NCBI GenBank assembly: GCA_044233745.1
Contig: JBIIJN010000015.1
Location: forward strand, 1-40,101
DNA from: UBA6165 sp044233745
GTDB lineage: Bacteria; Bacteroidota; Bacteroidia; Flavobacteriales_D; Crocinitomicaceae
Length of the DNA stretch: 40,101 nt
Direction of reading: 5' to 3'
The notes under the pieces are model-generated. The model was not told the origin of the DNA, did no database searches, and was given only the letters and a program-made list of their open reading frames with translations. Below, one piece after another: positions 1-6,723 of the stretch. Numbering within the stretch: the stretch's first letter is position 1; each line of letters begins with the position of its first letter. Both the position numbers and the translations under genes were made by a program.

Positions 1-563
1 ATGCTGCAAAAGCTGTGAAAACATTGAAATATTCGGGCATCACCAAGTTGACTGGGGCTCCAATGGATATCAATGTGCTTATGGCTTACAGCATCGGAAA
101 ATCGCTGCTCGAAATGAATATGGGTGGCATGTCTCTTTTGAAACAAGTAATTACCCCAACAATGGGATATGTGGCTCAACAAGGACAGAAAAAAGCACTC
201 GAAGGTGAAGAACTCGCAGAGGCGCAGGGAAATGCTATGCCGATCAAAGAAATCGCCTTATTGTCCCGTTCATCTATTCGCTTGATTGGTGTGGAGAAAA
301 TTGACGACCAAGAGGCCTATGTTTTGCAAGATGGTAAAAAGAAATACTACTACAGCGTTAAAACAGGTTTAAAATTGGCCGAATCCACAGACTATGAGCG
401 AGATGGTGAAGCCGGCACAGCATTTACTTATTACCGAGATTATCGCGCTGTCAATGGCGTTTTAATTCCTCATAATATGGTGCAAGACATTGGAATAGAG
501 CTGGATATACTGTTTTCTGAAGTTCTGATGAACACAGGTGTTTCTGACAAAGATTTTGAATAA
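1..563 (+). CDS. C-terminal part of a probable M16-family (insulinase-like) protease, LolA-like tail domain
   Basis: This open frame enters from the left edge (codons read from base 3) and stops at 563, so only the last ~187 residues are visible. The visible part holds no zinc motif. It looks like the beta-rich LolA-like domain that ends many Bacteroidota M16 peptidases: it starts with an AVKTLK segment, has a central GQKKAL patch, then a block around VEKIDDQEAYVL, YYYSVKTGLKL, a YRDYRAVNGVLIPH segment, and the terminal TGVSDKDFE. In that family the tail follows two M16 domains and acts in the periplasm or at the outer membrane. The assignment rests on my memory of this C-terminal pattern, because the catalytic part is outside the window. 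Another LolA-like or outer-membrane lipoprotein-sorting protein is the main alternative. Confidence 0.5.
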   Translation, partial: AAKAVKTLKYSGITKLTGAPMDINVLMAYSIGKSLLEMNMGGMSLLKQVITPTMGYVAQQGQKKALEGEELAEAQGNAMPIKEIALLSRSSIRLIGVEKIDDQEAYVLQDGKKKYYYSVKTGLKLAESTDYERDGEAGTAFTYYRDYRAVNGVLIPHNMVQDIGIELDILFSEVLMNTGVSDKDFE

Positions 564-585
564 ATAGTAATGTTTTGATTATTCG

Positions 586-618
586 AATGGCTGTCAATTA
601 ATTTTTGGCAGCCATTTT
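586..618 (+). terminator. Probable intrinsic terminator of the M16-like gene
   Basis: AATGGCTG (586-593) pairs with CAGCCATT (609-616) across a 15-nt AT-rich loop, 22 bases after the stop codon. The 3' side runs into TTTTATTATTAT, a short U tract, so it may be a modest terminator. Confidence 0.6.
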
Positions 619-657
619 ATTATTATACGTATAACATAAGCCAGGTGCTATCTTGGC

Positions 658-665
658 TATCTTTG
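658..665 (+). promoter_or_regulatory. Bacteroidota -7 promoter box (TATCTTTG) of ppa
   Basis: An exact TAnnTTTG match ends 17 nt before the ATG at 683. I see no clear TTG -33 element at the normal distance. The box lies just downstream of an in-frame TTG at 653, which excludes that TTG as the start if this promoter is used. Confidence 0.55.
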
Positions 666-682
666 CAAAAAATTTCAATAAG

Positions 683-1225
683 ATGAAGCAGTACTTCAAT
701 CCTTGGCATCACGTAAGTCCAGGCGATAACATCCCGGAAACAGTAAATGGAATCATTGAAATCCCAAAAGGCTCTCGCGCCAAATACGAATTGGACAAAG
801 CCAGTGGTATCCTAAAACTCGACCGTGTTTTGTATTCCTCGGTGTACTATCCAGCCAATTATGGTTTTATTCCCCAAACTTTTTGTGATGACAAAGACCC
901 GCTCGATATTTTGGTGATTTCCCAAATCGATGTTGTGCCCATGTGTATGGTTGAAGCGAAAGTGATCGGTGTGATGCGCATGTTAGATGGTGGTGAGGCC
1001 GATGATAAATTGATTGCTGTTGCGGCTGGCGACCCCAGTGTGCATCATTTCAATGATATTTCTGAATTGCCCAATCACTTTATCTCAGAGATGCGTAATT
1101 TCTTTGAAGACTATAAAAAATTGGAAAATAAAACGGTTGTTGTTGAAGATTTTCTAGGTCGCGATGATGCCCATCGTATTCTTAAAGAAAGCTTGGTGAT
1201 GTATCGGGAGTTGATTGCCAAGTAA
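683..1225 (+). CDS. ppa: Inorganic pyrophosphatase, family I
   Basis: This is a soluble, Mg-dependent family I pyrophosphatase of 180 residues. It hydrolyses pyrophosphate to two phosphates and so pulls biosynthetic reactions forward. The family hallmarks are visible: an EIPKGSRAKYE segment, YPANYGFIPQT, the acidic metal site DDKDPLDILV, and the later GGEADDKLIAV loop. The length is normal for the short bacterial form. The frame stays open upstream to a TTG at 653, but the promoter box at 658-665 lies after that codon, so I chose the ATG at 683. It appears to be monocistronic, with a terminator before it and a separate promoter region before hemN. Confidence 0.95.
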   Translation: MKQYFNPWHHVSPGDNIPETVNGIIEIPKGSRAKYELDKASGILKLDRVLYSSVYYPANYGFIPQTFCDDKDPLDILVISQIDVVPMCMVEAKVIGVMRMLDGGEADDKLIAVAAGDPSVHHFNDISELPNHFISEMRNFFEDYKKLENKTVVVEDFLGRDDAHRILKESLVMYRELIAK

Positions 1226-1299
1226 AGGCTAATAACCTTCGTTTATTATTTAAACGCGGTTGTTTGCTGTGCTGGGGCAAGTATTTCTGAACTGATAAA

Positions 1300-1340
1300 T
1301 TTCAAGTTTTGAAACTGATGTTTGTCAGGTTTTAGACAAA
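1300..1340 (+). promoter_or_regulatory. Two adjacent palindromes, candidate CRP/FNR-type operator of hemN
   Basis: Two dyads sit directly upstream of the hemN -7 box. The first is TTTCAA-GTT-TTGAAA (1300-1314). The second is TTTGTC, 8 nt, GACAAA (1321-1340). The second contains TTGT-N10-ACAA, the geometry of CRP/FNR-superfamily sites. It would lie roughly 25-42 nt before a start site near 1363. That hemN and a CcoI-type ATPase follow suits oxygen- or redox-responsive control, but the regulator itself is inferred. Confidence 0.45.
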
Positions 1341-1350
1341 TTAGGCATTG

Positions 1351-1358
1351 TACATTTG
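1351..1358 (+). promoter_or_regulatory. -7 promoter box (TACATTTG) of hemN
   Basis: An exact TAnnTTTG match leaves only 4 nt before the ATG at 1363. The expected transcription start therefore falls at or next to the start codon, predicting a leaderless or nearly leaderless hemN mRNA. Confidence 0.55.
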
Positions 1359-1362
1359 CACA

Positions 1363-2727
1363 ATGTTGCACAACCACGATTTGATCGCGAAATACAATGT
1401 TCCTGGGCCGAGATACACCTCGTATCCCACTGTGCCTCATTGGAGCAACACGCCAACGCAGGAAGAATGGTTGAGCTCTGTTGAAATGCGTTTCAAAGAA
1501 ACCAATACCAATCAAGGCATAAGCATTTATATCCATTTACCATTTTGCGAAAGTCTCTGCACGTATTGCGGCTGCAACACGCGAATCACCAAAAACCACA
1601 CTGTTGAAGTTCCTTATGTTGACGCACTCTTACAGGAATGGCGCATATATATGGCACGTTTCAAAGACAAACCACGTGTAAGAGAAATTCATTTGGGCGG
1701 AGGAACACCAACGTTTTTCTCACCAGAGAATTTACAGCGTCTCCTAGATGGTATTATGGAGGGAGCAGACAAATCGCCTGACTTTGAATTTAGTTTCGAA
1801 GCTCATCCTGCCAATACCACGCGCGAACATTTGCAAACACTTTACGATATCGGATTCACGCGTTTGAGCTTAGGTGTTCAAGATTTCAATGAAAAAGTAC
1901 AGAAAGCCATCAATCGCTACCAAACAGTTGAAGATGTTGTTGCTGTGATGCGCAATGCCAAGGAAGTTGGCTACGATTCAATCAACATTGATATCATCTA
2001 TGGTTTGCCGTTTCAAACTTTGCAAAGCATTGAAGAAACGGTTTCCGAAATTTGGAAGCTCCGCCCTGAACGTATTGCCTATTACAGTTATGCCCACGTG
2101 CCTTGGCTCAAACCTGGTCAGCGCGGCTTCACAGACATGGACTTACCAACTGATGCATACAAAAGGTCGCTTTATGAATTGGGCAGAGAATTGTTGCTCA
2201 ATGCCGATTATGTTGAAGTAGGCATGGATCATTTTGCTTTGCGCGAAGATGAATTGTATCGCTCCTTGATCAATCAAACCTTGCATCGAAATTTTATGGG
2301 CTACACCTCCAGAAAATCGGAGTTACTCATTGGCTTAGGGGTTTCATCTATCAGCGATTCATGGGATATGTTTGCCCAAAACGTAAAAACTTTGCCGGAA
2401 TACTATGAATTACTGGAAGAGAATAAATTACCTATATTCAAAGGGCATATTTTGAGCAACGAAGATTTGCTTGTGCGCCAGCTGATTCTCGATTTGATGT
2501 GTCAATTTTCAACTTCGATTGCCGAATATAAAAAGTATGATTTGCATTATGCTATTTTTAAATCCAAAATAAAACCACTTCTTGAGGATGGTATTATTGA
2601 AATCATCAATGACCAACTCATCATCACAGAAGCCGGCAGACCTTTTGTGCGCAACGTTTGCATGACCTTAGATTCTTATCTTGATGGGCAAACCGACAAT
2701 TCGCAACGTTTTAGTTCAACGGTTTAA
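1363..2727 (+). CDS. hemN: Oxygen-independent coproporphyrinogen III oxidase (radical SAM)
   Basis: HemN decarboxylates coproporphyrinogen III to protoporphyrinogen IX without oxygen, in the cytoplasm, using a 4Fe-4S cluster and S-adenosylmethionine. The protein has 454 residues, the usual full HemN size. The N-terminus has the YNVPGPRYTSYPTVPHW block typical of true HemN. The cluster motif is C62-x3-C66-x2-C69 followed by G-C71, the HemN-specific CxxxCxxCxC form. The LGGGTPTF motif and the C-terminal HemN domain follow. I prefer the ATG at 1363; an in-frame TTG at 1348 lies before the -7 box. The next gene, a CcoI-type copper ATPase, begins 15 nt after the stop, so the two are probably co-transcribed for low-oxygen growth. 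Confidence 0.95.
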   Translation: MLHNHDLIAKYNVPGPRYTSYPTVPHWSNTPTQEEWLSSVEMRFKETNTNQGISIYIHLPFCESLCTYCGCNTRITKNHTVEVPYVDALLQEWRIYMARFKDKPRVREIHLGGGTPTFFSPENLQRLLDGIMEGADKSPDFEFSFEAHPANTTREHLQTLYDIGFTRLSLGVQDFNEKVQKAINRYQTVEDVVAVMRNAKEVGYDSINIDIIYGLPFQTLQSIEETVSEIWKLRPERIAYYSYAHVPWLKPGQRGFTDMDLPTDAYKRSLYELGRELLLNADYVEVGMDHFALREDELYRSLINQTLHRNFMGYTSRKSELLIGLGVSSISDSWDMFAQNVKTLPEYYELLEENKLPIFKGHILSNEDLLVRQLILDLMCQFSTSIAEYKKYDLHYAIFKSKIKPLLEDGIIEIINDQLIITEAGRPFVRNVCMTLDSYLDGQTDNSQRFSSTV

Positions 2728-2742
2728 TTGGACTTTGAAAAA

Positions 2743-5127
2743 ATGAGCGAATCCTGTTACCACTGCGGAACCGAATGTCCCAAACGACCTATTGTATTCG
2801 ATGAAAAGCCCTTTTGCTGTTCGGGTTGTAAAACGGTCTATTCCATTTTGTCGGAGAATGGCATGACGGGTTATTACGAACTCAACAATGCCCCAGGAAA
2901 AAGACCCGAAGCGAGCGATTCTAAATATGCTTTTTTGGACAATGAAATCATTGCCAAAGATTTGATTTCTTTTCAAGAAGGACGTCTCACGGGTATGCAT
3001 ACTTTTATGCCCAATATGCACTGTTCATCTTGCATTTGGCTTTTAGAGAATTTACACAAATTGGAACCCGGCGTGAAATCTTCTCAGGTGAATTTCTCTA
3101 AACGCGAAGCCTACATTGTTTTTGAGCATGAAACGATTTCCATTCGCCGCATGGCCGAGTTTTTAGATGCTTTAGGCTATCCACCAGTGATTGGCAAACA
3201 GGCTGAAAACTCGAAGAAAATCATCAACAAACGCTTCATTGTGCAATTGGGTGTGGCCTTTTTCTGCTTTGGGAACATCATGCTTTTTTCCTTTCCCGAA
3301 TATTTTACCGTTGATGAAACCTACAACGAATTTCGCAACTTTTTCGCGTATTTGATTTTTGCATTTTCCGTTCCGATATTGCTCTTTTCTGCGCGCGATT
3401 ATCTAATTTCTGCCTACAAAGCCTTGAGGACAAAAGTGCTCAATCTCGATGTTCCGATTAGCTTAGGAATCTTGGTGCTATATGCCAAATCTACCGCTGA
3501 TATTTTCATGGGCGAAGGTCCGGGATACATGGATTCTTTTGCTGGATTCATCTTGTTTTTGTTGCTCGGGAAATGGTTTCAACACCGCACCCACGACGCC
3601 ATGAGTTTTGAACGCGATTATAAATCGTACTTCCCATTGGCGGTGAAAAGAATCAATGGTGAAAAAGAGGAGATTGTGCAGATTGAAAACATCATTCCGG
3701 ACGATAAGTTGTTGATTCACAACGGAGAGATTTTGCCAACCGATGCTGTTTTGCATGCTGATACGGCACAAGTGGACTACAGCTTTGTTACTGGTGAATC
3801 GGATATTATCTCCAAGAAAAAAGGTGATTTGTTGTATGCTGGCGGAAAATTGTCGGGGAGGGCAGTGGAAGTTGTGGTGAAATCTGCGGTGAAAAGAAGT
3901 TATTTGACCAGTTTGTGGAACAACCAAGTCTTTGAAAAAGAGAAATCTGGGCTGTCGAAAATTCAAGATACATTATCGCGGTATTTCCTGATAGGCTTGT
4001 TGATTGTGACCACGCTCATTGGTGGATTTTGGTTGTATTTCGACGCTTCGATGTTTATTCCTGTTGTTACTGCGGTACTCATCGTGGCATGTCCGTGTGC
4101 TTTGTCTATTTCTTATCCTTTCACTTTCGGGATGATTTTACGCTCCATTGGCAGAAACGGACTTTATCTGAAAAACACGCGTGTCATCGAGGAATTGGAT
4201 GAAATCACCGACATCGCCTTTGATAAAACCGGCACTTTAACCACCGGCAGTTCCAAAGATGTGAATTATGGCGGTGAAGAATTGAGTATCGAGCAAATCC
4301 AATTTTTGAACGCCGCAACCTTAAGTTCAACCCATCCGATGAGTGTCAATATCCGCGCATTTCTGCAAGACAATTATGATATTCCCGAAGTCCTTACTTT
4401 GCAATTTGACGAACAACAAGGCTTGGGATTGGTGGTTTCCGATGGCACAAACGAACTCAAATTGGGCTCCTACCGTTTTTTGGGTGTTGATAAAATCGAC
4501 GATGAAACCAGTTCATTTGTGTCGTGGAATGGACAAGTGCTCGGACGCTTTTTTGTGAAACAACATTTCCGCAAGGGCATAGAAAATTTGGTGAAAGATT
4601 TACAAAATCAAGGCTATCGATTGCATGTGATTACTGGTGATAATGAGCGTGCGCGCCAAGATTTAGAGCAAATTTTCCAAGGACGGGCTGTCCTTAATTT
4701 TCATCAATCGCCAAACGATAAATTGGAATATATCGAAAAGCTTCAAAAATCTGGTGGCAAAGTACTGATGTTTGGCGACGGACTAAACGACGCCGGAGCG
4801 CTCCAACAAAGTAACGTAGGCATCTCTGTTTCCGACAATGTGTATCAATTCTCCCCAGCCTGCGATGGCATTTTAGACGCTGGACATTTCAAAGATATTC
4901 CCCGCATCATGACTTTATCGAAATACGGTAAAAAAGCCCTGCGCGTGAATTTCATTTTCTCCTTGCTCTACAATGTTGTGGGCTTAAGCATTGCCGCATC
5001 TGGCTTGATGAGTCCAATTGTTGCTGCTATTTTGATGCCTTTGAGTTCGGTAACTGTTGCGGTATTAAGTTTCACGCAGGTGAATTTTAAGAGCAAGAAA
5101 TTGGGGTTGTTGAGGGCACAGTTGTAG
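2743..5127 (+). CDS. ccoI: CcoI/FixI-type copper-transporting P1B ATPase
   Basis: This 794-residue heavy-metal ATPase spans the inner membrane. Family knowledge: the CcoI/FixI type exports copper for assembly of cbb3-type cytochrome oxidase. The CcoI-type N-terminus has clustered cysteines (C5, C8, C12, then C25-C26-x2-C29), followed by an HMA-like domain with C94-x2-C97. Eight membrane segments surround the CPC motif (450-452). The phosphorylation site is D494-KTGTLT, with TGES, STHPMS and GDGLNDAGAL in their usual order. The ATG at 2743 follows the hemN stop by 15 nt; a TTG at 2728 is less likely. No ccoS, ccoN or other cco gene follows, which is unusual for this family. A general CopA exporter is less likely given the N-terminus. 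Confidence 0.88.
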   Translation: MSESCYHCGTECPKRPIVFDEKPFCCSGCKTVYSILSENGMTGYYELNNAPGKRPEASDSKYAFLDNEIIAKDLISFQEGRLTGMHTFMPNMHCSSCIWLLENLHKLEPGVKSSQVNFSKREAYIVFEHETISIRRMAEFLDALGYPPVIGKQAENSKKIINKRFIVQLGVAFFCFGNIMLFSFPEYFTVDETYNEFRNFFAYLIFAFSVPILLFSARDYLISAYKALRTKVLNLDVPISLGILVLYAKSTADIFMGEGPGYMDSFAGFILFLLLGKWFQHRTHDAMSFERDYKSYFPLAVKRINGEKEEIVQIENIIPDDKLLIHNGEILPTDAVLHADTAQVDYSFVTGESDIISKKKGDLLYAGGKLSGRAVEVVVKSAVKRSYLTSLWNNQVFEKEKSGLSKIQDTLSRYFLIGLLIVTTLIGGFWLYFDASMFIPVVTAVLIVACPCALSISYPFTFGMILRSIGRNGLYLKNTRVIEELDEITDIAFDKTGTLTTGSSKDVNYGGEELSIEQIQFLNAATLSSTHPMSVNIRAFLQDNYDIPEVLTLQFDEQQGLGLVVSDGTNELKLGSYRFLGVDKIDDETSSFVSWNGQVLGRFFVKQHFRKGIENLVKDLQNQGYRLHVITGDNERARQDLEQIFQGRAVLNFHQSPNDKLEYIEKLQKSGGKVLMFGDGLNDAGALQQSNVGISVSDNVYQFSPACDGILDAGHFKDIPRIMTLSKYGKKALRVNFIFSLLYNVVGLSIAASGLMSPIVAAILMPLSSVTVAVLSFTQVNFKSKKLGLLRAQL

Positions 5128-5196
5128 GGAGTAATAAGAACATTAAGAGCGTTAGTATAATATCGAGCTGTCTTTTCACTATGTCCCTGAATTTTA

Positions 5197-5240
5197 TTTG
5201 CGGCGAAAAAAATGTTTATTCAACGCATTTTTGCGGCGAA
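5197..5240 (+). repeat. Direct repeat pair TTTGCGGCGAA, candidate fic operator
   Basis: Two identical 11-mers, TTTGCGGCGAA at 5197-5207 and 5230-5240, are spaced 33 bp (about three helical turns). Both copies are followed by A/T-rich bases, and the second ends 7 bp before the fic -7 box. The word contrasts with the AT-rich surroundings. It may be an operator for an HTH protein, possibly the Fic protein itself, whose C-terminus resembles a winged helix. Confidence 0.5.
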
Positions 5241-5247
5241 TAAGTTG

Positions 5248-5255
5248 TATGTTTG
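5248..5255 (+). promoter_or_regulatory. -7 promoter box (TATGTTTG) of fic
   Basis: An exact TAnnTTTG match ends 19 nt before the ATG at 5275, just after the second copy of the upstream direct repeat. It would put the upstream in-frame ATG codons at 5212 and 5260 before or at the transcription start, favouring 5275. Confidence 0.5.
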
Positions 5256-5274
5256 TCGCATGAGGTTTCCTAAA

Positions 5275-6372
5275 ATGCGCAAATACATCTACGAATATGA
5301 CAATTGGCCCAGTTTTACTTGGGATGACAAGCAGCTGAGTGTTGCTTTCGGTGAAGTCCGTTTGATGCAGGGAAAACTAATGGGTCAACTTAGTTCATTA
5401 GGTTTCAGCTTCAGAGAAGAGGCTTCGCTTTTAGCTCATACAATGGATGTTATAAAGTCGTCCGAAATTGAAGGCGAACACTTCAATTATGACCAAGTTC
5501 GATCTTCCGTTGCTCGTAGATTGGGTCTTAAGCGTGCAGGATTGATATCGAGTTCCAAATTAATCGATGGTGTTGTTGAAATGACACTAGATGCCACCCA
5601 GAGATATTACCAACCCCTCACCGAAGAGCGACTTTTCGGTTGGCATGCTGCCCTTTTTCCAACAGGATATAGTGGCAATTACAAAATAGAAGTGGCTCAA
5701 TACCGCACGGGAGAAATGCAAATCGTTTCTGGCGCCATGGGCAAAGAAAAAGTACATTTTGAAGCCATGAAGTCTCAGGTTTTGAAATCTGAAATGGATT
5801 ATTTTTTAAAGTGGTACAATGCCGAAGACAATTTGGACCCAGTATTAAAAGCCGCAGTTGCTCATTTTTGGTTTATCATCATTCACCCTTTTGACGATGG
5901 TAATGGAAGAATAGCGCGTGCATTAACTGACATGCTTTTGGCTCGTGCAGAAGGCACAGGAGAACGTTTTTACAGTATGTCGAGCCAAATGATGCTTCAA
6001 CGCAAGGAATATTATGCTATGCTGCAAAAGGCGCAACACAGTTCAGGAGACATATCAGAATGGATGTTTTGGTTTTTGAATTGCCTGAAAAATGCCATGC
6101 TCACCACCCAGTCAACCATGAGCAATATTCTGCGAAAGGCTGAGTTTTGGAACAAACATGAAAACACGCTCATAAACGAACGTCAGCGATTGATACTCAA
6201 TAAACTTTTTGACGGTTTTGAAGGAAAATTGAAAAGCTCTAAATGGGCAAAAATCACCAAAACATCATCAGATACTGCACTTCGCGACATCAAAGATTTG
6301 GTTGATAAGGGTATATTGAGAAAGACGAATGAGGGAGGGCGGAGTGTGAATTATGAGTTGGTTTTTCTATGA
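5275..6372 (+). CDS. Fic-domain protein, class II AMP-transferase, with C-terminal winged-helix region
   Basis: Fic enzymes transfer AMP (sometimes another phosphate-containing group) from a nucleotide to protein hydroxyl groups. The 365-residue protein has an N-terminal DUF4172-like region (YEYDNWPSF). An inhibitory helix carries S62-SEIE66-G67, matching the class II (S/T)xxxE(G/N) brake in which the Glu keeps the enzyme silent. The catalytic motif HPFDDGNGR (204-212) is intact. Residues ~300-365 resemble a winged helix (NERQRLILNKL, then SSDTALRDIKDL and GILRK). Upstream in-frame ATGs exist at 5212 and 5260, but the promoter box favours 5275. No separate antitoxin gene is visible, as expected when the inhibitory helix is built in. 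Direct repeats flank the gene on both sides. The target protein is unknown. Confidence 0.9.
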   Translation: MRKYIYEYDNWPSFTWDDKQLSVAFGEVRLMQGKLMGQLSSLGFSFREEASLLAHTMDVIKSSEIEGEHFNYDQVRSSVARRLGLKRAGLISSSKLIDGVVEMTLDATQRYYQPLTEERLFGWHAALFPTGYSGNYKIEVAQYRTGEMQIVSGAMGKEKVHFEAMKSQVLKSEMDYFLKWYNAEDNLDPVLKAAVAHFWFIIIHPFDDGNGRIARALTDMLLARAEGTGERFYSMSSQMMLQRKEYYAMLQKAQHSSGDISEWMFWFLNCLKNAMLTTQSTMSNILRKAEFWNKHENTLINERQRLILNKLFDGFEGKLKSSKWAKITKTSSDTALRDIKDLVDKGILRKTNEGGRSVNYELVFL

Positions 6373-6375
6373 CAG

Positions 6376-6432
6376 TTTAAAGTAACACTTTAATATATCA
6401 TGATAATTTAAAGTAATGGTTTAGATTATCAT
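6376..6432 (+). repeat. Two 26-bp imperfect direct repeats just after fic
   Basis: Copy 1 (6376-6401) and copy 2 (6407-6432) share TTTAAAGTAA, then a variable triplet, TTTA and a segment ending TATCAT. The period is 31 bp. They begin 4 bases after the fic stop. They could be binding sites, part of a 3' structure, or remnants of the insertion that brought fic. Of the rest of the 350-bp gap to alkC, only the promoter and gene remnant near 6546-6659 and a short dyad (CTTTTTG 6481-6487 / CAAAAAG 6498-6504) stand out. Confidence 0.5.
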
Positions 6433-6545
6433 TTGTTTTGCTTTCGTTATTTTGGGTCATTTTCCAAAGATGACACTGCTCTTTTTGAAAAGTATTCCAA
6501 AAAGCTAATGTTCTGAATCATTACATTCAAATTGTTCACATTCAC

Positions 6546-6553
6546 TAATTTTG
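6546..6553 (+). promoter_or_regulatory. -7 promoter box (TAATTTTG) before a gene remnant
   Basis: An exact TAnnTTTG match ends 4 nt before the ATG at 6558, the same very short spacing as at hemN. It suggests that the promoter and start of a former gene survived. Confidence 0.4.
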
Positions 6554-6557
6554 CCCC

Positions 6558-6659
6558 ATGACAAAATCATCAGAAATATACTTCCCCGAAGGCTGTGGGC
6601 GCTGTTTTACTGCATTTCAATCAAGCAAAAAATTCAGAAACAAAAACTTCAAGGATTGA
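6558..6659 (+). pseudogene. 33-codon remnant resembling the start of a DUF1801/YdeI-type gene
   Basis: The frame encodes 33 residues beginning MTKSSEIYFPEGCGRC and then turns into unrelated-looking, Lys/Phe-rich sequence before a TGA. From memory, the FxEGCGRC start is found at the N-terminus of YdeI/DUF1801-type small proteins, where the conserved part continues with a TPxCKV-like stretch that is missing here. I read this as a gene truncated by deletion soon after codon 16 that kept its promoter. A genuine 33-residue peptide cannot be excluded. The family assignment is a recollection of a short motif and is tentative. Confidence 0.4.
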
Positions 6660-6723
6660 AAAATGTGTAGAGAAAAGCCTGCTAGGTCAGGGAATGAATG
6701 GTCATTATAAGTCATAATCGGGC

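Noticed and set aside
1231..1262. Possible ppa terminator around CGTTT/AAACG
   Set aside because: Only a 5-bp perfect stem with mismatches outside it, and no T tract after it.
5212..5274. Longer N-terminus for Fic from the ATG at 5212
   Set aside because: The second operator-like repeat and the -7 box fall inside this extension, so it would be upstream of transcription.
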